Under the pieces are notes generated by a model that was not told the DNA's origin, did not search any database, and saw only the letters and a program-made list of their open reading frames with translations. Both the position numbers and the translations under genes were made by a program. 64,000 nt of DNA from Macrosoma leucophasiata. Lineage: Eukaryota > Arthropoda > Insecta > Lepidoptera > Hedylidae. Positions 43,657 through 58,600 of this stretch are shown here, in pieces (the first letter of the stretch is position 1; every line of letters begins with the position of its first letter). The stretch is taken from assembly GCA_036365455.1 (NCBI GenBank), contig JAWQUS010000030.1, forward strand, positions 5,580,001-5,644,000, in the 5' to 3' direction.

Positions 43657-46600
43657 ATGGCGATCGTCAGCACGGTGAGCTTTGATTCATTTGGGTTAAC
43701 TGTTACAGCTGACACTAATATAAGGTGACAAAGAATGTCTATATTTCTTGTGTGATAATTAACGATATATAGATAAATCGCGTTAAGCTCATCCTTTTTT
43801 AAATTAACCTAACTTGCCCATTTTGAGAAACATGAGCTTATGCAAACATATTAGGTACCTAATAGGCATTTTCATAAGATCGTGGAAACATATTTTTATG
43901 GTATACAAGTAAGTTCCTAGGTAGGTTAGGTTAGGTTAGGTTAGGTATCTAGTGAAGATCTTTTACGCTCTATTAAAGCCTTTTATTAGTGACTAGCGTC
44001 CCGCCCCGGCTTCGCGCAGTTGCAATGTTACCTACCCTCTCCTATTCATCTTAGCGTGATGTTATAGCCTACAGCCTTCCTCGATAAATGGGCTTTCTAA
44101 CACTGAAAGAATTTTTCAAATCGCAAGAGTAGTTCCTGAGATTAGCGCGTTCAAGCAAGCAAACAAACTCTTCAGCTTTATAATATTAGTATAGATATAG
44201 ATGAGGAATGTCATCCGAATTACTGAGTTATTTTTATTAAATTGAATGATAATACAACATAAAATAACTAATTGTAATGGCACCACACTACGTAATGGTC
44301 ACAGACAGAGGAATCATTTACTTACATTACATACATCTGTACCGGTCAGTACCGAGCGGAGCAATCATATTAACTATAGCATTTGTTTTGACATAGGTGT
44401 GAAAAAACATCTTAAATGCGAACTTCATTAGAAATTAAAGAAAAAACGGAAAGAAAAATTTTACTTCGGGCAGGAATCGAACCTGCGACCTCAGGATAAC
44501 CAGTCCAGCCGCTTTACCACTAAGCTACCGAAGTCCCACACAGATGCATCAAATTTTGCTTTCCATTTTTGATTTTTAACCGATTTAGGGTCGGTGAACT
44601 TCATTATTTAAGTAAATTATGTAGGGATGTTATTTTTATTATAAATTGCCAATAATACGTCCTAATTCTGTTTTTATCTCTGTCAATATCTACGTTATTT
44701 ACAAAACATTTTATATTTTATCTTATTTCTAACGAATGTCAACAAAACTATACATGTATACATATCGCGATTAGCTTCATTAATTTAGTTAGTCACAATA
44801 ACTAATAACCATACGTATGTTAAAATGTTTATTAATTCATTTGCACAACAAATCGAATAAGGAAATACTAAAGTGAATGCATAATTATCTCATTGTAATA
44901 TCTTCTTTATGTAAAATAAATATAATATAGGTACATACCCAATGGTCCAAGGATATCAACAAGAGTTGACACTTTATGACTAAACTAAACCCATGCACAT
45001 ACCTCCCTACTATTATTGATCTCATAATTTGAAGTTCAATAACGTATTAATTTTATTAGTCGTTGGCGCCGTCGGGACGTGTCGCACCCACCGCCCACTA
45101 ACGGAAGAATTCTCTGCTTCTTCGTCAAATCATTCCAATAGGCCAGGGTTTCTCAAACTTTCGACTCCACGTACTCCTGTTAAGGTTTCCTGTTAAGGTA
45201 ATATAATAGGTTGGGGAAAAAGTCTTTTCGCATTATAATATGTATGAACTTGTAATAAAATCTCTTTGGCTGTAGTATTTGTATCTGGCTGGTTTTGGTA
45301 TCATTGAAAGTTAAAATTTTAAAGAACATAATTCCAAATTCAAATTAGGCAAATGTGTGATTTTCATTTGTTTTTCGTACTGTCAAGATGAGTGAATCTA
45401 ATGAAGAAATTCGATACATTTTAAAATCTTACTACAAAAAAGGTAAAAATGCAACGCAAGCCGCGAAAAAAATTTGCGATGTTTATGGACCTAGTGCAGT
45501 GTCTGTGAGAGTAGCACAAATTTGGTTTAAGCGTTTTCAATCCGGAAATTATGATGTCAAAGATGCACCTCGCTCTGGTCGCCCTATTACGGATAAAATG
45601 GATGGCATTTTTGAAAAAGTGGAGCAAGATCGACATATCAGTAGTTATCGTGTGGCTGAAGAACTGAGAATTGATCACAAAACAGTTTTGGCGCATTTGA
45701 AAAAAGCTGGATACAAAAAAAAGCTCGATATTTGGGTACCTCACGAGCTCACCGAAAGAAACCTAATGAACCGTGTACTCATTTGTGATTCTTTATTAGG
45801 ACGTAATGAAACCGAATCATTTTTGAAGAAGCTGATAACTGGTGATGAAAAGTGGATCACGTACGACAAGAACGTGCGAAAAAGGTCGTGCGAGGTCAAA
45901 GGCCGGTCAGGCTTCACAGACTGGCGAAACCCGGGTTAACTCGCAATAAGGTGATGTTGTGTGTGTGGTGGGATTGGAAGGGCATTTTTTTTTTTTTTTT
46001 TTTTTATGTAATGAAGGTGGCAAACAAGCATGCAGTTCACATTGATGTTAAGTGATGACTGCAGCCTATAGACACCCACAAAAAGACCAAGGTCGAAGTG
46101 CAGATGCGTTACCACCCCTGAGGCCTAAGGTGTTATGCCTCTGTGCCGGAAATTACAGGGCCGTACATTACCACCTGACCGGAACACGATAGTGCTGAAC
46201 ACTACCATTTAGCGGCAAGTATATTAGGTAATGCGGTGGTGCCTACGCCCGCGAGCTCCGTCACTGGAGCTCTACCACCAGTAAAAATTATTAATTATGA
46301 GCTATTACCACCAGGCAGGACTATCGATTCTGAACTCTACTGCGAACAACTGATGAGATTAAAGCAAGAAGTTGAGAGAAAGCGGCCAGAATTGATCAAC
46401 AGAAGGGGTGTGGTGTTTCATCATGATAACGCTAGACCTCACACATCTATAGCCACTCAGCAAAAATTAAGAGAGTTTGGCTGGGAGGTGTTAATGCATC
46501 CGCCGTATAGTCCTGACCTTGCTTCAGATTTACACCTGTTTCGGTCTCTTCAGAATTCTTTATGCAATGTTAGGTTAACATCACGAGAGGACTGCCAAAT

Positions 46601-49600
46601 CCACTTGTCGCGGTATTTTGATGAGAAGTCCCAAAATTTTTATAGCAATGGGATCATGTCCCTACCTACAAAATGGCAAAAGGTTATCGAACAAAATGGT
46701 ACATACATACTATTACATACTTTAGTTAAATTTAAATAAACTATATTAAAACATGTTTTGAATTATCTTAAAAAATGCGAAGAAACTTTTTCCCCAACCT
46801 AATACAACATAAGATCTAAAAATTCTGTGAATCGAAACGAAAAAAAACACTTGTATTGTATGCCCCCTTGGACCCCCCAAGGGGGAATATAATACACGTG
46901 TTTTTTTTGTATATTTTTTGCTCGATAATAACGGTAACAAGTACTAGACCCTTAAATTTTTAAAATGTTCATATTTTATTTTTAGTAATTAATTTTGTCT
47001 ATAAAGCGGTATCAGAAATACATAATTTGTCAAAATATATTACACTGTTTATGAGATACAGGCTAGTGTTAGATAGACGGACGGACAGACAGACAGACAG
47101 CGGAGGATTAGTAATCCGTAGGGTCCGTTTTTACCTTTTAGGTACGATACCGCCTGAAAGATAAAACTAAGATACAGAATAGCTTAAAAATACTCGATAT
47201 GATTCTTTAAATTGACATAACTTTTTTTATTTCTGAAGCGATTCACATGAAACAAACACTAAATGTTTAATGTGAAACCGCAATATATTAGTGAAAACCA
47301 CAAATCGAATAAGCCGTTTCTGATATAAGTGTGCACAAACACAGACAAATAGACATTTTCCGGGATAAAAAGTACCCAGTGTTGTGCGTTAAAGTATAAT
47401 CATACCAAGTTTCATTGTAATCGGACCGGTAGATTTTGTGTGATGCTTGAACAAACAGACAGACAGACAGACAAAAAATTTCTAATCACATATTTGTGTT
47501 CGGTATCGATCTAGTAACATCCCCTGGTATTTATTTTTTCAATATTTTCAATGTACAGAATTTACACTTCTACAGTTTTATTATAAGTATAGATAATTTT
47601 GACATGCAGGGTATCAGCGCAAACCACGATAACTCGTATCATTATTAGTTACGAGATGCAAATTTAGGCTATACTGTAGGTATCTACTATACATATTTTG
47701 TATATATTTCCTCGCTTAAATTATGTAGGACGAATAGTATTTTATACAAAGAAGGTTCACGACACAATAAAACGATGAAAATTGTAGTTTTGTTTTTTTT
47801 GTCTTCGCTCTTTAGATGTGCACTAAGGGTGAGATCCACCCATTCAGATTCAAAATAAAGTCGTAGTGCGGTCTGTGAATATCACCCTAAGAGAAAATGT
47901 AGGAAAACGAATCTCATGTTGAGCTCCTAATTCTACTCGCTCTTAATCTGCAACTTAATGAAAGTTTCCCAACCTTTTTGTTTTGTTGAGGCTCCCCGGA
48001 CTTTGAATAACAGTTTCGTGTTGCAATAATAGTTTCAAACTACTGCTATAAATACAAAAAAATGAACATTAGAAATTGTTTTGAATTGTATGAAATACGA
48101 TCGACGATATCGAGTTTTGAAACAGTGGTTGACAGAATAAGTGAACGTGTAAAGCGATACTGTACGAATTATTTTTCACTGGTGGTAGAGTTCCAGTGAC
48201 GGAGCTTACGGGCGTTGGCACCACCGCAATACGTAATCTAGTTGCCATCAAATGGTAGTTTACAGCGCTATTGCGTTCCACTCAGGTGATAATACACGGC
48301 CCCGACACAGAGGTTTAATATAACCATAGATTTATAATACGTAGATAATAATAAATCTATGAGTAGGTATAACAATGAAGGCTTGCTAATATCTTAGCCA
48401 AAATTTGTACTCTGATCGTTTCGTAAGAGGCACTTAGACACCTTTATTAGCATTATTCACTAGTCATTATCGTTAATTTCGTGACATTTTTATTCTCCGT
48501 GTCAGTATGAAGTGAATGATGTCCATATACCTAGGTATTGACGTGTTTGTGCACCCATAACCACGAGCTTGCATACGTAATGACGTGAGCTTATTATAAT
48601 GCAAGCTTCCTTGAAACTGTACATCACACGTGCAACTTGCTAATGACCAATATACAAAATATAATGTTATTTTAACCCGTAGAACAAAAGCAACAGAGAT
48701 TTAAAATAGGTATCTTCACAATCGTAAAGGTAGTTCACAATCGCAAAATATTGTTTTTACTCCATTAGATTAACTCCATTGCTGGCGTCAAGATGTGACG
48801 ACCCCACCGTCCCCACCGTCGACTATTACTAACTAATGCCAATTAATTCTTTAACGTAGTGTATAGATAGGTACGCGTGTTTCTACTAACTGTACTGCAA
48901 TAAATAATTGGCATACAATATGGTGATCTCGGACGGATAGATCTGCACTTTCTATAGAGAAATCACAGAAAGCGGATTTCCTCCTGACATTGTCCTTTGA
49001 TTTAGAAGAGTTTGAAGACAGTTGATAGGCTTTGCCAACGGTTAATTTAATGGCATCTATTTATGTAATATTAGCTCTTAAAATTATGAAAATAGTTGAA
49101 AAAATAAGGGAAAACGATCTGATCACACCACTTTATTTTTAAGCCCTATCTAACTAAGTATATTGTACAGAAGAAAAATTGAACCTATAAATAAAAATAT
49201 TTTACAAAAAGGCATCGTATTGTTTTTAAGGCTTTAATAGGTAGGTCGCACACACTTTAGCTGCATCGTGCGACATGTAGATACGTTATGAGCACCACGG
49301 CATTTTTTAATTTTTTTCCTTCTCGTTGTTTTATAGATCATCGACCATATAAAAGGTTATAATAATATACCTAGTTTATGTATTAGATAAAGAGACCCTT
49401 GATCAGACCTACAATTATTCGTATAACATTTTAACGGTATCTACTTATTTGACCCTAAAATATCAATAGGCCCGATAGATAGGATTGTCTTAAAAACTTA
49501 CACTTGAATATTTGAGTGTAAGTAGGTACATTATATTTTAAAACATTAATATCACGTTTATTAAGTGTTATCTAAGTAAGTAGGTAACAGGTTCACTGCC

Positions 49601-52600
49601 CGTTAATCTTTCACAATTCTCTATTCTCTTTACCCTACTTTATTTGGAACCTTGGGCATAGTGGGCTTTTAACAATAGCGAACTTACTTAATTTTCAAGA
49701 TCACACGAAAGTAAAGAGTTGTTAAACAAAATGAAAACATAAATCACAATAATAATGATTTCGTTTGCTGAAATACTTTACATACAAAGTGTTTTCTTTG
49801 CGATCAAAATATGCAATCAATGTAGAATGACATAATAATATAGGTAGGTACCTACTTTGTTAACTAAGTTTGAATAAATTGGTTGATCCTTATTCCAGAG
49901 TGTCAAACATTAGCTTTTGTACATTAGTGACACCTGGATCCCGGCCAAGGCCTACACTCAGCATTTCAGTGTGCAAACTCCTTTCCCTTTGTTGGTGCTT
50001 TACGTCATTTTCGAGCTAAAATTAGATAGATTAATATCGAACAAAAATGTTCCTGGTCTGGTATCTAATAGGGGTCGCCCCAAAAACCTTTAAAAACTTA
50101 CCTGTCTAAGCATTTACACTAGCTATGTGCTGTGTGACATTGGGTGCAATCGCTTACACTGTTGATAGATACTTACTTCTAAGTGCCATTTTCTATAATC
50201 GATAATTTATATTAATATCGATATAATATATATAAATCTACATTGACCGCACCCAGTAGCTAGCTACTAAAATAGTACTTTAAAGATATTTTTCAATATT
50301 TTGTAAGAAGTAGTACCGTGTTGGCAGAGAATATGTCATAATACTACGTATAGAATGGACACTTCGACGTCCCGCCCGATTTGCTTGCATCAGTCAACCC
50401 CTTCCCCAAATGAGAGAATGTTACTAGTGCAGGAATTGAATTTAAATTTCATGAATGTTGGCCTTCTTCAGGAAATTTTAGCTAATCCAAATGCAGAATT
50501 CGCAAAAGAATTATGTAAGTTAATTCCTCGCCAGTAACATTTTCCTTTCTATTTTATTATATTATTATCAGTAATGGTTTAAGTTTGTATTGGGTACGAT
50601 GGGGTTGACATGTCGGTAGACAAAGCCCCTTTAAAAAAACAGAATAAAAAAAAAAAAACCCCTTTCCCTCTTATGGGCGACGGTTGTTATTTTGTACGTG
50701 CTACGCACACAGCTGCGGTGTAAATACACGTCACTGATTGCTGTCTGTGTAATAGAAAAAAAAGTAAAATTCCATACTATAATAAAAATAATAAAAACCA
50801 AAATTCCATACAAATTAAGCGTTTGTATGGAATTTTGGCGGAGTGTCCGCGGTGTGGTGTTGGGAAGAAATTCTGTAGGTATGATTTGCGTTACATAATT
50901 GCCGATTCTTTTATGGTTTTCTTATTAATTATCAATCAATGACTTGTGGTAAATTAATATTATCAGAATGGACTGTGTTCAGTTTATAATTTTGTAATCT
51001 AAACAACCAGATAGTGATATTTAGGTTAATCAAGAAGACCTTTTAATATTCATTATAGGTACCATTAGCTTTTAAACTAATATGACCAAAATATTGTTAA
51101 TCATATCATTAGACTCCAAAGCGAGTTGTGAACCACCTCATAAACTTTTATTCGGTTAAAGCAGATACGGGTTAGGTTTATGGATCGTAAAATATAAAAT
51201 TTACCACTTCATATTACCGGTTTATTTGATTGGACCGAGTTAAAATGGTTTATTTTGGAATAGATATATATAATATGTAGCTGTTTATAGGAATTAATCA
51301 GGTACGTAGTAGATTAGCCCTATGATACCTTCAACATCTCAACATACTTTTGTACTTTCACACCTACACATACATAAATATACCTATTATTAAAAGAATA
51401 TTTTTTTAAATAGGTATATACTTTCGTAAATAACTAGACTGATTTTAAAAATTCTTTCTGCAATTCCATATTAAATGTACTATTTTTTTTCGCAATAACA
51501 CATCCGAGTCAACTTTAGAAATTAAAGAAAAAAACGGACAGTACTTCGGTAGCTTAGTGGCAAAGCGGCTAGACTGGTTATCCTAAGGTCACAGGTTCAA
51601 TTCCTGCCCGAAGTCAAATTTTTCTTTCCGTTTTTTTTTTTAATTCTAAATTTCCATATTAATTTAATATACTACTTAAACTATATTTTTTAACGGACGA
51701 AAACGGAAATCTTTATTTCTGTAGTCCACGAGGTCGATGCCGCTATAGGAAAAGCAAATTTAACCCACCCACCACCACCAATCCGCATTGGAGCAGCTTG
51801 GTGGAGTAAGCTCCAGGCCTCCTCCCAAAAAGGGGAGAGACTCGTGCCCAGCAGTGGGACGTATAATGGGTTGCCATTATTATTAACGGACTTGAGTAGA
51901 TTAGTTATTTGGTACGCTTAAGATGAGTACTAAGTCCGTCTGTCTATGTCTTTTCTATTTACCTACTTCTACTCAATGAAGTGATCATTCTGTATAATAT
52001 GCCATTTGAGGACAGTTTAAAATTATGATGAACGCGGTGCCGGGGGTCAGGGCGTAAGATAGCGCGACCCTTATCGACTATCCTCCGCTAGACGCCACGA
52101 ATATTAATTTTATACATAAGCTAATTCAGATCTTCATTTGATTTATCGATTTAATGGTACTTATAGGCACGTAACTGTATTCCCCGAAGGGGTAAGCAAG
52201 GGTAATTTACTTAACTCTGCGATATGCATATTGGGTTCCGTCATCCATGTATGTAGGGCAAAAATATACACTCATAAGTACTTGTATTTGTATAAGAGTT
52301 TTCTGAGAATATTTAACGAGAGATGAATCTCGAAAATGAGATGGATCTCGGGAACTAAGGCTTAGCAGTTGTTGCCGCAGTTATGAGTTAACATTTCCGG
52401 AAAATCGCTTAAGGTTGATAGTTTAGTTCTTATAACAGAGTAATAGATGGCGTTGTACAGTAAATATTATCTGATAAAATAGACTGAGAGATACTGAACC
52501 CTCCGAGCACCGTTGGTCCTGTAAGGCTGGAAATTTTTGTAGGGATAAATCATAACACGCCAAGTACAAAAACAATCGCCTGGCAAGGATCAGCCAGTCA

Positions 52601-55600
52601 TGTCACCAACCCCACATTTTTGAAAATGTAAAAAAAAAATTAAAAAAAACTTGAACCTGTAAGGCTGAAATTTTTATATGATTTAGTTTATATATAGTGA
52701 AGTTTAAAAAAAAATTGACAGGCGATTTCGATTAGCACAAGTGCCTGCCAGGCGAACCGAAAGGTGTGCTATATGTATGAATTAAATAAACTTTCATCTG
52801 TAAAGTTGAAATTTATTTATGTGTTTGTCTAAGATATTTGAAGTAAGTAGGTTCAATAACAGGCGGTTCTGGATAGCATAAAAAAATCGGCCAAGTGCGA
52901 GTAGGACTGGCGCACAAAGTGTTCCGTACAAAAAAATTGCTTAAAAATTACGTTTGTTGTATGGGAGCCCCCCTTTGATGTTTATTTTATTTTTATTTAG
53001 ATATTTTTTATTAAAGATAATATATATCTCAATATTCTGTGAAAATTTTAAGAGTCTACCTGCTACCGTTGTTAATATTGGCAAAATTACGAAAAAAACA
53101 CGTATATTGTATGGGGACGCCCCTGAATATTTTTATTGTTTTAATTTTTACTATTTGTTGTTATAGCGGCAATGCAAATATATAACTAGTGAAAATTTCA
53201 GCTTTTTAGCTATCACGGTTTATGAGATACAGCCTGATGACAGACAGAAATCTGATCTTCAGCGTCACTTGACTCATTTTCAGCAGCATCATCAAGATTT
53301 TTAAACCGATAAGGTATCTCATATGCCGTTATAGAAAGAAAGCTGAAATTTTCACAAGTTATGTATTTCCGTTGCCGCTATAACAAACAAATATAAAAAA
53401 AATATTAAAGGCGGTCTCCATACTATAAACGTGTGAAAATTTCAGCTTTCTTGCTTTATCGGTATATGAAATACAGCCTGGTGACCGACCGACGGACGGA
53501 CGGACAGACAGACAGCGGCGGCTTAGTAATAGGGTCCCGTTTTACGTTTTAGGTACGGCACCCTAACAAAAAAAAACAGTTCCTTCTTCTATGTACGAAA
53601 TATTATTACAACAGCCGGTAGATGCTGCTGAAAATGAGTCAAGTGACGCTGAAGATCAGATTTCTGTCTGTCATCAGGCTGTATCTCATAAACCGTGATA
53701 GCTAAAAATAAATTTTCACTAGTTTTGTATTTCCACTGCCGCTATAACAACAAATAGTAAAAATTAAAACAATAAAAATATTCAGGGGGTCCCCATACAA
53801 TTAACGTGTTTTTTTCGTAATTTTGCTCAATATTACCTACGGTAGCAGGTAGACTCTTAAAATGTTCACTGAATATTGATTTATATATTATCTTTCATAA
53901 AAAATATCTAAATAAAAATGAAGTAAACATCAAAGTGGGGCTCCCATACAACAAACGTAATTTTTAAGCAATTTTTTTGTACGGAACACTTTGTGCGCCA
54001 GTCCGACTCGCACTTGGCCGATTTTTTTATGCTATCCAGAACCGCCTGTTATTGAACCTACTTTCTTCAAATATCTTAGACAAACACATAAATAAATTTC
54101 AACTTTACAGATGAAAGTTTATTTAATTCATACATATAGCACACCTTTCGGTTCGCCTGGCAGGCACTTGTGTAAATCGAAATCGCCTGTCAATTTTTTT
54201 TTTAAACTTCACTATGTATAAACTAAATCATATAAAAATTTCAGCCTTACAGGTTCAAGTTTATTTTTTAATTTTTTTTTTACATTTTCAAAAATGTGGG
54301 GTTGGTGACATGACTGGCTGATCCTTGCCAGGCGATTGTTTTTGTACTTGGCGTGTTATGATTTATCCCCACAAAAATTTATTTCCAGCCTTACAGGACC
54401 AACGGTGCTCGGAGGGTTCAGTATCTCTTGGACCAAAATTATAAATAGGTAAGTTAAGTTTTCAATATGTCACTATAATATTGCAACGTTGATCCAGTTA
54501 GATGGTAATGAACTAATGCGGCGTATGACCTCCACATTTATTGATATTATAAACAATAACATTAGACGAAAGACAACTGTTCTTAGGAGGTAGGTATAGT
54601 TGATTTTAAATATTTAAAAATATACTACACATTAATAGTGGTAGAGCTACATGAGATCAAGCACCGTCGCGTTACCTCAAAATTCATTTAATAACTAACT
54701 TTTCAAGTGATAAATCATTTTTAAGTTAACGCAATGATGCCTGCGCTCGCGTAACAGTAACTAACTGATGGCTTAATTAATCCCTTACAGTTACATGGAC
54801 GGAATGTATGTCTCCGTAATTTCCGGCACAGATGTAGATATAACAGTTTAGGCCTCTGGAGTTGCAGCATCTAGACTCGGACCCTTAGTTTTATGTTGAT
54901 ATTTATAGGCTACAGGGTTCACTCAAGTACCTACCATCAACATATAATAAGATAAATATCGATATAAAATAAACTAAAGAAAATTATTTCTTTTTGAACA
55001 GAGAGTTTGGTGCATGGCGTTCGTGATACTGCTGACATGGACTCCACGCACAGAATCAAGAAATGTCACGTGAGTACCTAAACCAATGTGAACATTATAT
55101 ACGAAGATAAATAATATTTAACTATAATACTTAACGTATAAACACTTAAACGTTAAGTTCTACTATCGAATTATAACAAGAAGATTCGTGGTCCCTCCCC
55201 TATTAACAATAGGTATCGATTTTGCAAAGAGACAATTTTCGGTAAAGCAGTTTGAGGGTTGTTTTGATGATTAAGAAAACTAAGACTAAGGTTTGAGTTG
55301 AATATCTATAATTAAAATAAGTCATGACTAATTCATGACTTTCATTAAGAGTTGCCAAGATTATGTCTATCAAGAGTAGGTACCTAGTAAGTAGAGAATA
55401 AAAAAAATAGTCAGCCATACAGCAACACGGGCCACCAGCCGCGGTGGACCGGAGGGGAGTAGCCATGTGCAGGCTGTTTGTTTGTTTTTAATTTTATTTT
55501 TGTCGATAAATTTTGGTCTATATATTTTCACTTCTTTCCGAATTTATAGCATAGAGCAAAGTATCTTATCACCGAGATATTTTCCACGTCGTGCAGTGAA

Positions 55601-58600
55601 CGCGATGGTGCGTGCTTATGTCCGCGAGTCCTCGCGCCTGGCCTACGACCTGTGCCTACCACTGAAAACCTAAGACAATAAATACAAAATTCTGAAATAT
55701 CACTATTTATAGTTGTAAAGATGGTGTCAAATTTTGTGTTCTTTATTAAAAATGTAGAGCTTGGTACTCAGGTTGCCTTTTTTCAAATCTCCGTACATTT
55801 GGATCGGTAGGTAGGTAGGTAGGTAGGAATCTGCAGTAGGTAAGCCAGCAATGAAGATTATATGCTCGATTACTTTTTAGGAATATAAGTATTACCTAAA
55901 AAACAGATCCAAAATGAAATGGTGAATGAAATAAGTTTACGTCATCCTACTCTGTCAACAACCGTATTAATAGGTATTCTATCATTAAATTTCTAAAATA
56001 ATCACATGGGTTGTTCACATTTCATTATAAACATACTTTTTTACGATCGTTTAAAATATTTGTAGTTTTATCGGCGGTCATACTGCGGGTGAACTCTAGA
56101 TATAGTTTATTGTTTTTGTTAGTTCACGCTGGCTAACATGCTCCTAATGAACGATGCTCTGTCGTTAAAGTAGTGAAATATCACTTAGTTAGGTATATAA
56201 CTAAGTACCTCATCATGGGCGTCGTCAAGGTTTTGACAGGGGCAGCTGCCTTTCCCTAGATATAAAAATAGTGCAATTTACAGCAAGGACTAATAGGTGT
56301 GTGCCCTAAGTATAGGCACACCCCGGACACTCCGCCAAAATTTCATAGAAACGCTTAATTTTGTCTCTATTACATAGACATCAATCAAAAGTGACGTTTA
56401 TTTACACGTGCGCCTGTGTGCTTTGCACGTAGAGAATACCAAACGTCGCCCATAAGAGGGGAGGGGGTTGGGTGAGGCAGAGAAATCGGGCGGGACGTCG
56501 AAGTGTCCATTCTATACGTGGTATTATTACATAATATTACATATTATTATTCTCTGGTATAGGTACCAACCTTCCCTCCCGTAGTATAGCCAAAGTGCCT
56601 CATTTACCTCTCTATATTGTTGGTTGGTGACACCCTTGCCTACGATTTTTTTTTTTTTAATTTCATGAAGTAGCCAGCCAGTGATCCCACTTCCAAAAGT
56701 TAATAACCCCTGTGAATTAAAGGAGTATAGGCCTATTTCAATATTACCGTTTCTCTCCAAAACTGTTGAAGCAGTAGTACATAAACGGGTTTCTTCTTTC
56801 TAACATGATAATAATATTGTATCTCAATTCCAATCCGGTTTTCGCGCTGGCCACAGCACCGCCACTGCTTTACTTAAGGTAACGGAGGATATTAGGAGTG
56901 GCATGGAGGATAGGATGGTCACTATTTTGGTCCTTATTGATTTTTCAAACGCATTTAACATGGTTGACCATGATATCCTCCTTGCTGTCTTAAAACATTT
57001 AAATTTTACCTCTAAAGCTGTTGACTGGTTTTCTTCGTACCTCAAGAATAGGCAGCAGGCGGTTAAGGGCAATGGAGTTATTTCTAACTGGTGTCATCTT
57101 AGTGCAGGTGTCCCTCAAGGGGGCATTCTTTCTCCCCTACTGTTCTCAGTTTTTATAAACATTCTTTCAGATGTGTTGGACTGCTCTTACCATTTTTATG
57201 CAGATGACTTGCAATTGTATAGCCAATCAGACGTAGGTAATATCAATAGTGCTATTGACAGGATTAACTTTAACCTCGATAAAATTAGTTCTTGGTCTCA
57301 CAAATATGGCATCCAAGTTAATCCGAATAAGTGCCAAGCTATCATACTTGGTAGTTCACGACAGTTATGTAAATTAAATTATAGTGCTATTACTCCGGTC
57401 AAGTATGAAAGTCAAATAATAACTTTTTCTTCAGCCGTCAAGGATCTGGGCTTATACATTGATGCAACTCTAAGCTGGAGAGTCCATATCAGTGAGGTAA
57501 GCCGAGCTGTGTATGGTGCTCTTCATTCCCTCAACCGACTTAGAAATTTCCTGCCAATTGAAACTAAGATTCGTCTTGTTCAGGCTCTCATTTTTCCCAT
57601 CATTGATTATGCTGATGTGTGTTATTCGGATCTAAATGAGATTTTATTGGACAAACTTGATCGATTAAGTAATAACTCAATCCGCTTTATTTTTGTCTTC
57701 GCAAGTTTGACCATGTTTCTTCGTTTCGAACAAAACTTTATTGGCTTCCTGTTCGACAGCGATGACAAGCACGGCTTCTTAACCAACTTTTTTCTATTCT
57801 TACCGATCCTACATCTCCTTAATATCTTTAATATCTTTCGTCTTCTCATTCACTTCAATTGCGCTCTAATAATTCTAATATTCTTTCTATACCACTTCAC
57901 AGTTCCAGCTTTGTATCCAGTTCATTTCTTGTCCAAGTAGTACGTTTGTGGAATGCTCTTCCAGAGGATATACGTAAGCTCACTTCAAAAATAACGTTCA
58001 AAAAAAGGGTTAAGGAATATTTTCGAACGTAAATTTTTCGTAAAATCATCATCAATATTTAAATATATATTTATTGTATTTAATTATGTAGATTATTTTG
58101 TAGGTTTATGTATTATTTTATGTATGTACGTATATTCTTATATCTATGTGTGTATGAAAGTATTATTAGTGTTAACATTTTTGTTTCATTATAAGCATTT
58201 CTAATTATTTTATTTTTTTACTAATGCCGCTCACCATTTTCTTTTCTATACTACCAATGGTTGACTGGTAGAGAATGCTTTTAGCGTTAAGTCCGCCATT
58301 TGTTCCGAAATTTATATTGTGGCAATAAAGAATAAATAAATAAATAAATAAGTAGCAAACAAGCAGAAAACAAGCATACAGTTTACATTGATGGTAGGTA
58401 AGTAATGCTGTGGTTGTCTTACCACCTAGTATTTTACTTTTTCTCTGGCCTTACCTACCGATGGTCGCAATTAACAATGTCCGTCTATTAAAAATATTAT
58501 TTAAAGCAGCTGAAACTACCTAGTCTTTGTAGAACTAGGATTGATCATAGACGTCATCGTAAGGTTTAATTGTAGGTACCTACATTCTATGACTAGTCTA

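Larger units (their letters stand above)
45209..46799 (+). mobile_element. Mariner-family DNA transposon, broken by a nested SINE
   Basis: Inverted ends GGTTGGGGAAAAAGTCTTTT and 'gcgaagaaactttttccccaacc', each next to the target dinucleotide TA (45207-45208 and 46800-46801). The interior is a transposase split by a frameshift and an inserted SINE-like element. The intact ends imply that the insertion is not very old. Confidence 0.92.

Noticed and set aside
44463..44534. A functional tRNA gene
   Set aside because: The anticodon stem has a mismatch, no terminator-like T-run lies just 3', and several diverged copies sit in the same flanking repeat; better called tRNA-derived.
45388..45939. A domesticated transposase host gene
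   Set aside because: The frame is broken, a SINE interrupts it, and both transposon ends and TA duplications are present.
56903..57940. Long open frame as a host gene
   Set aside because: Clear LINE reverse transcriptase with YADD box, truncated at the 5' end and followed by an ATAAATAAA tail.
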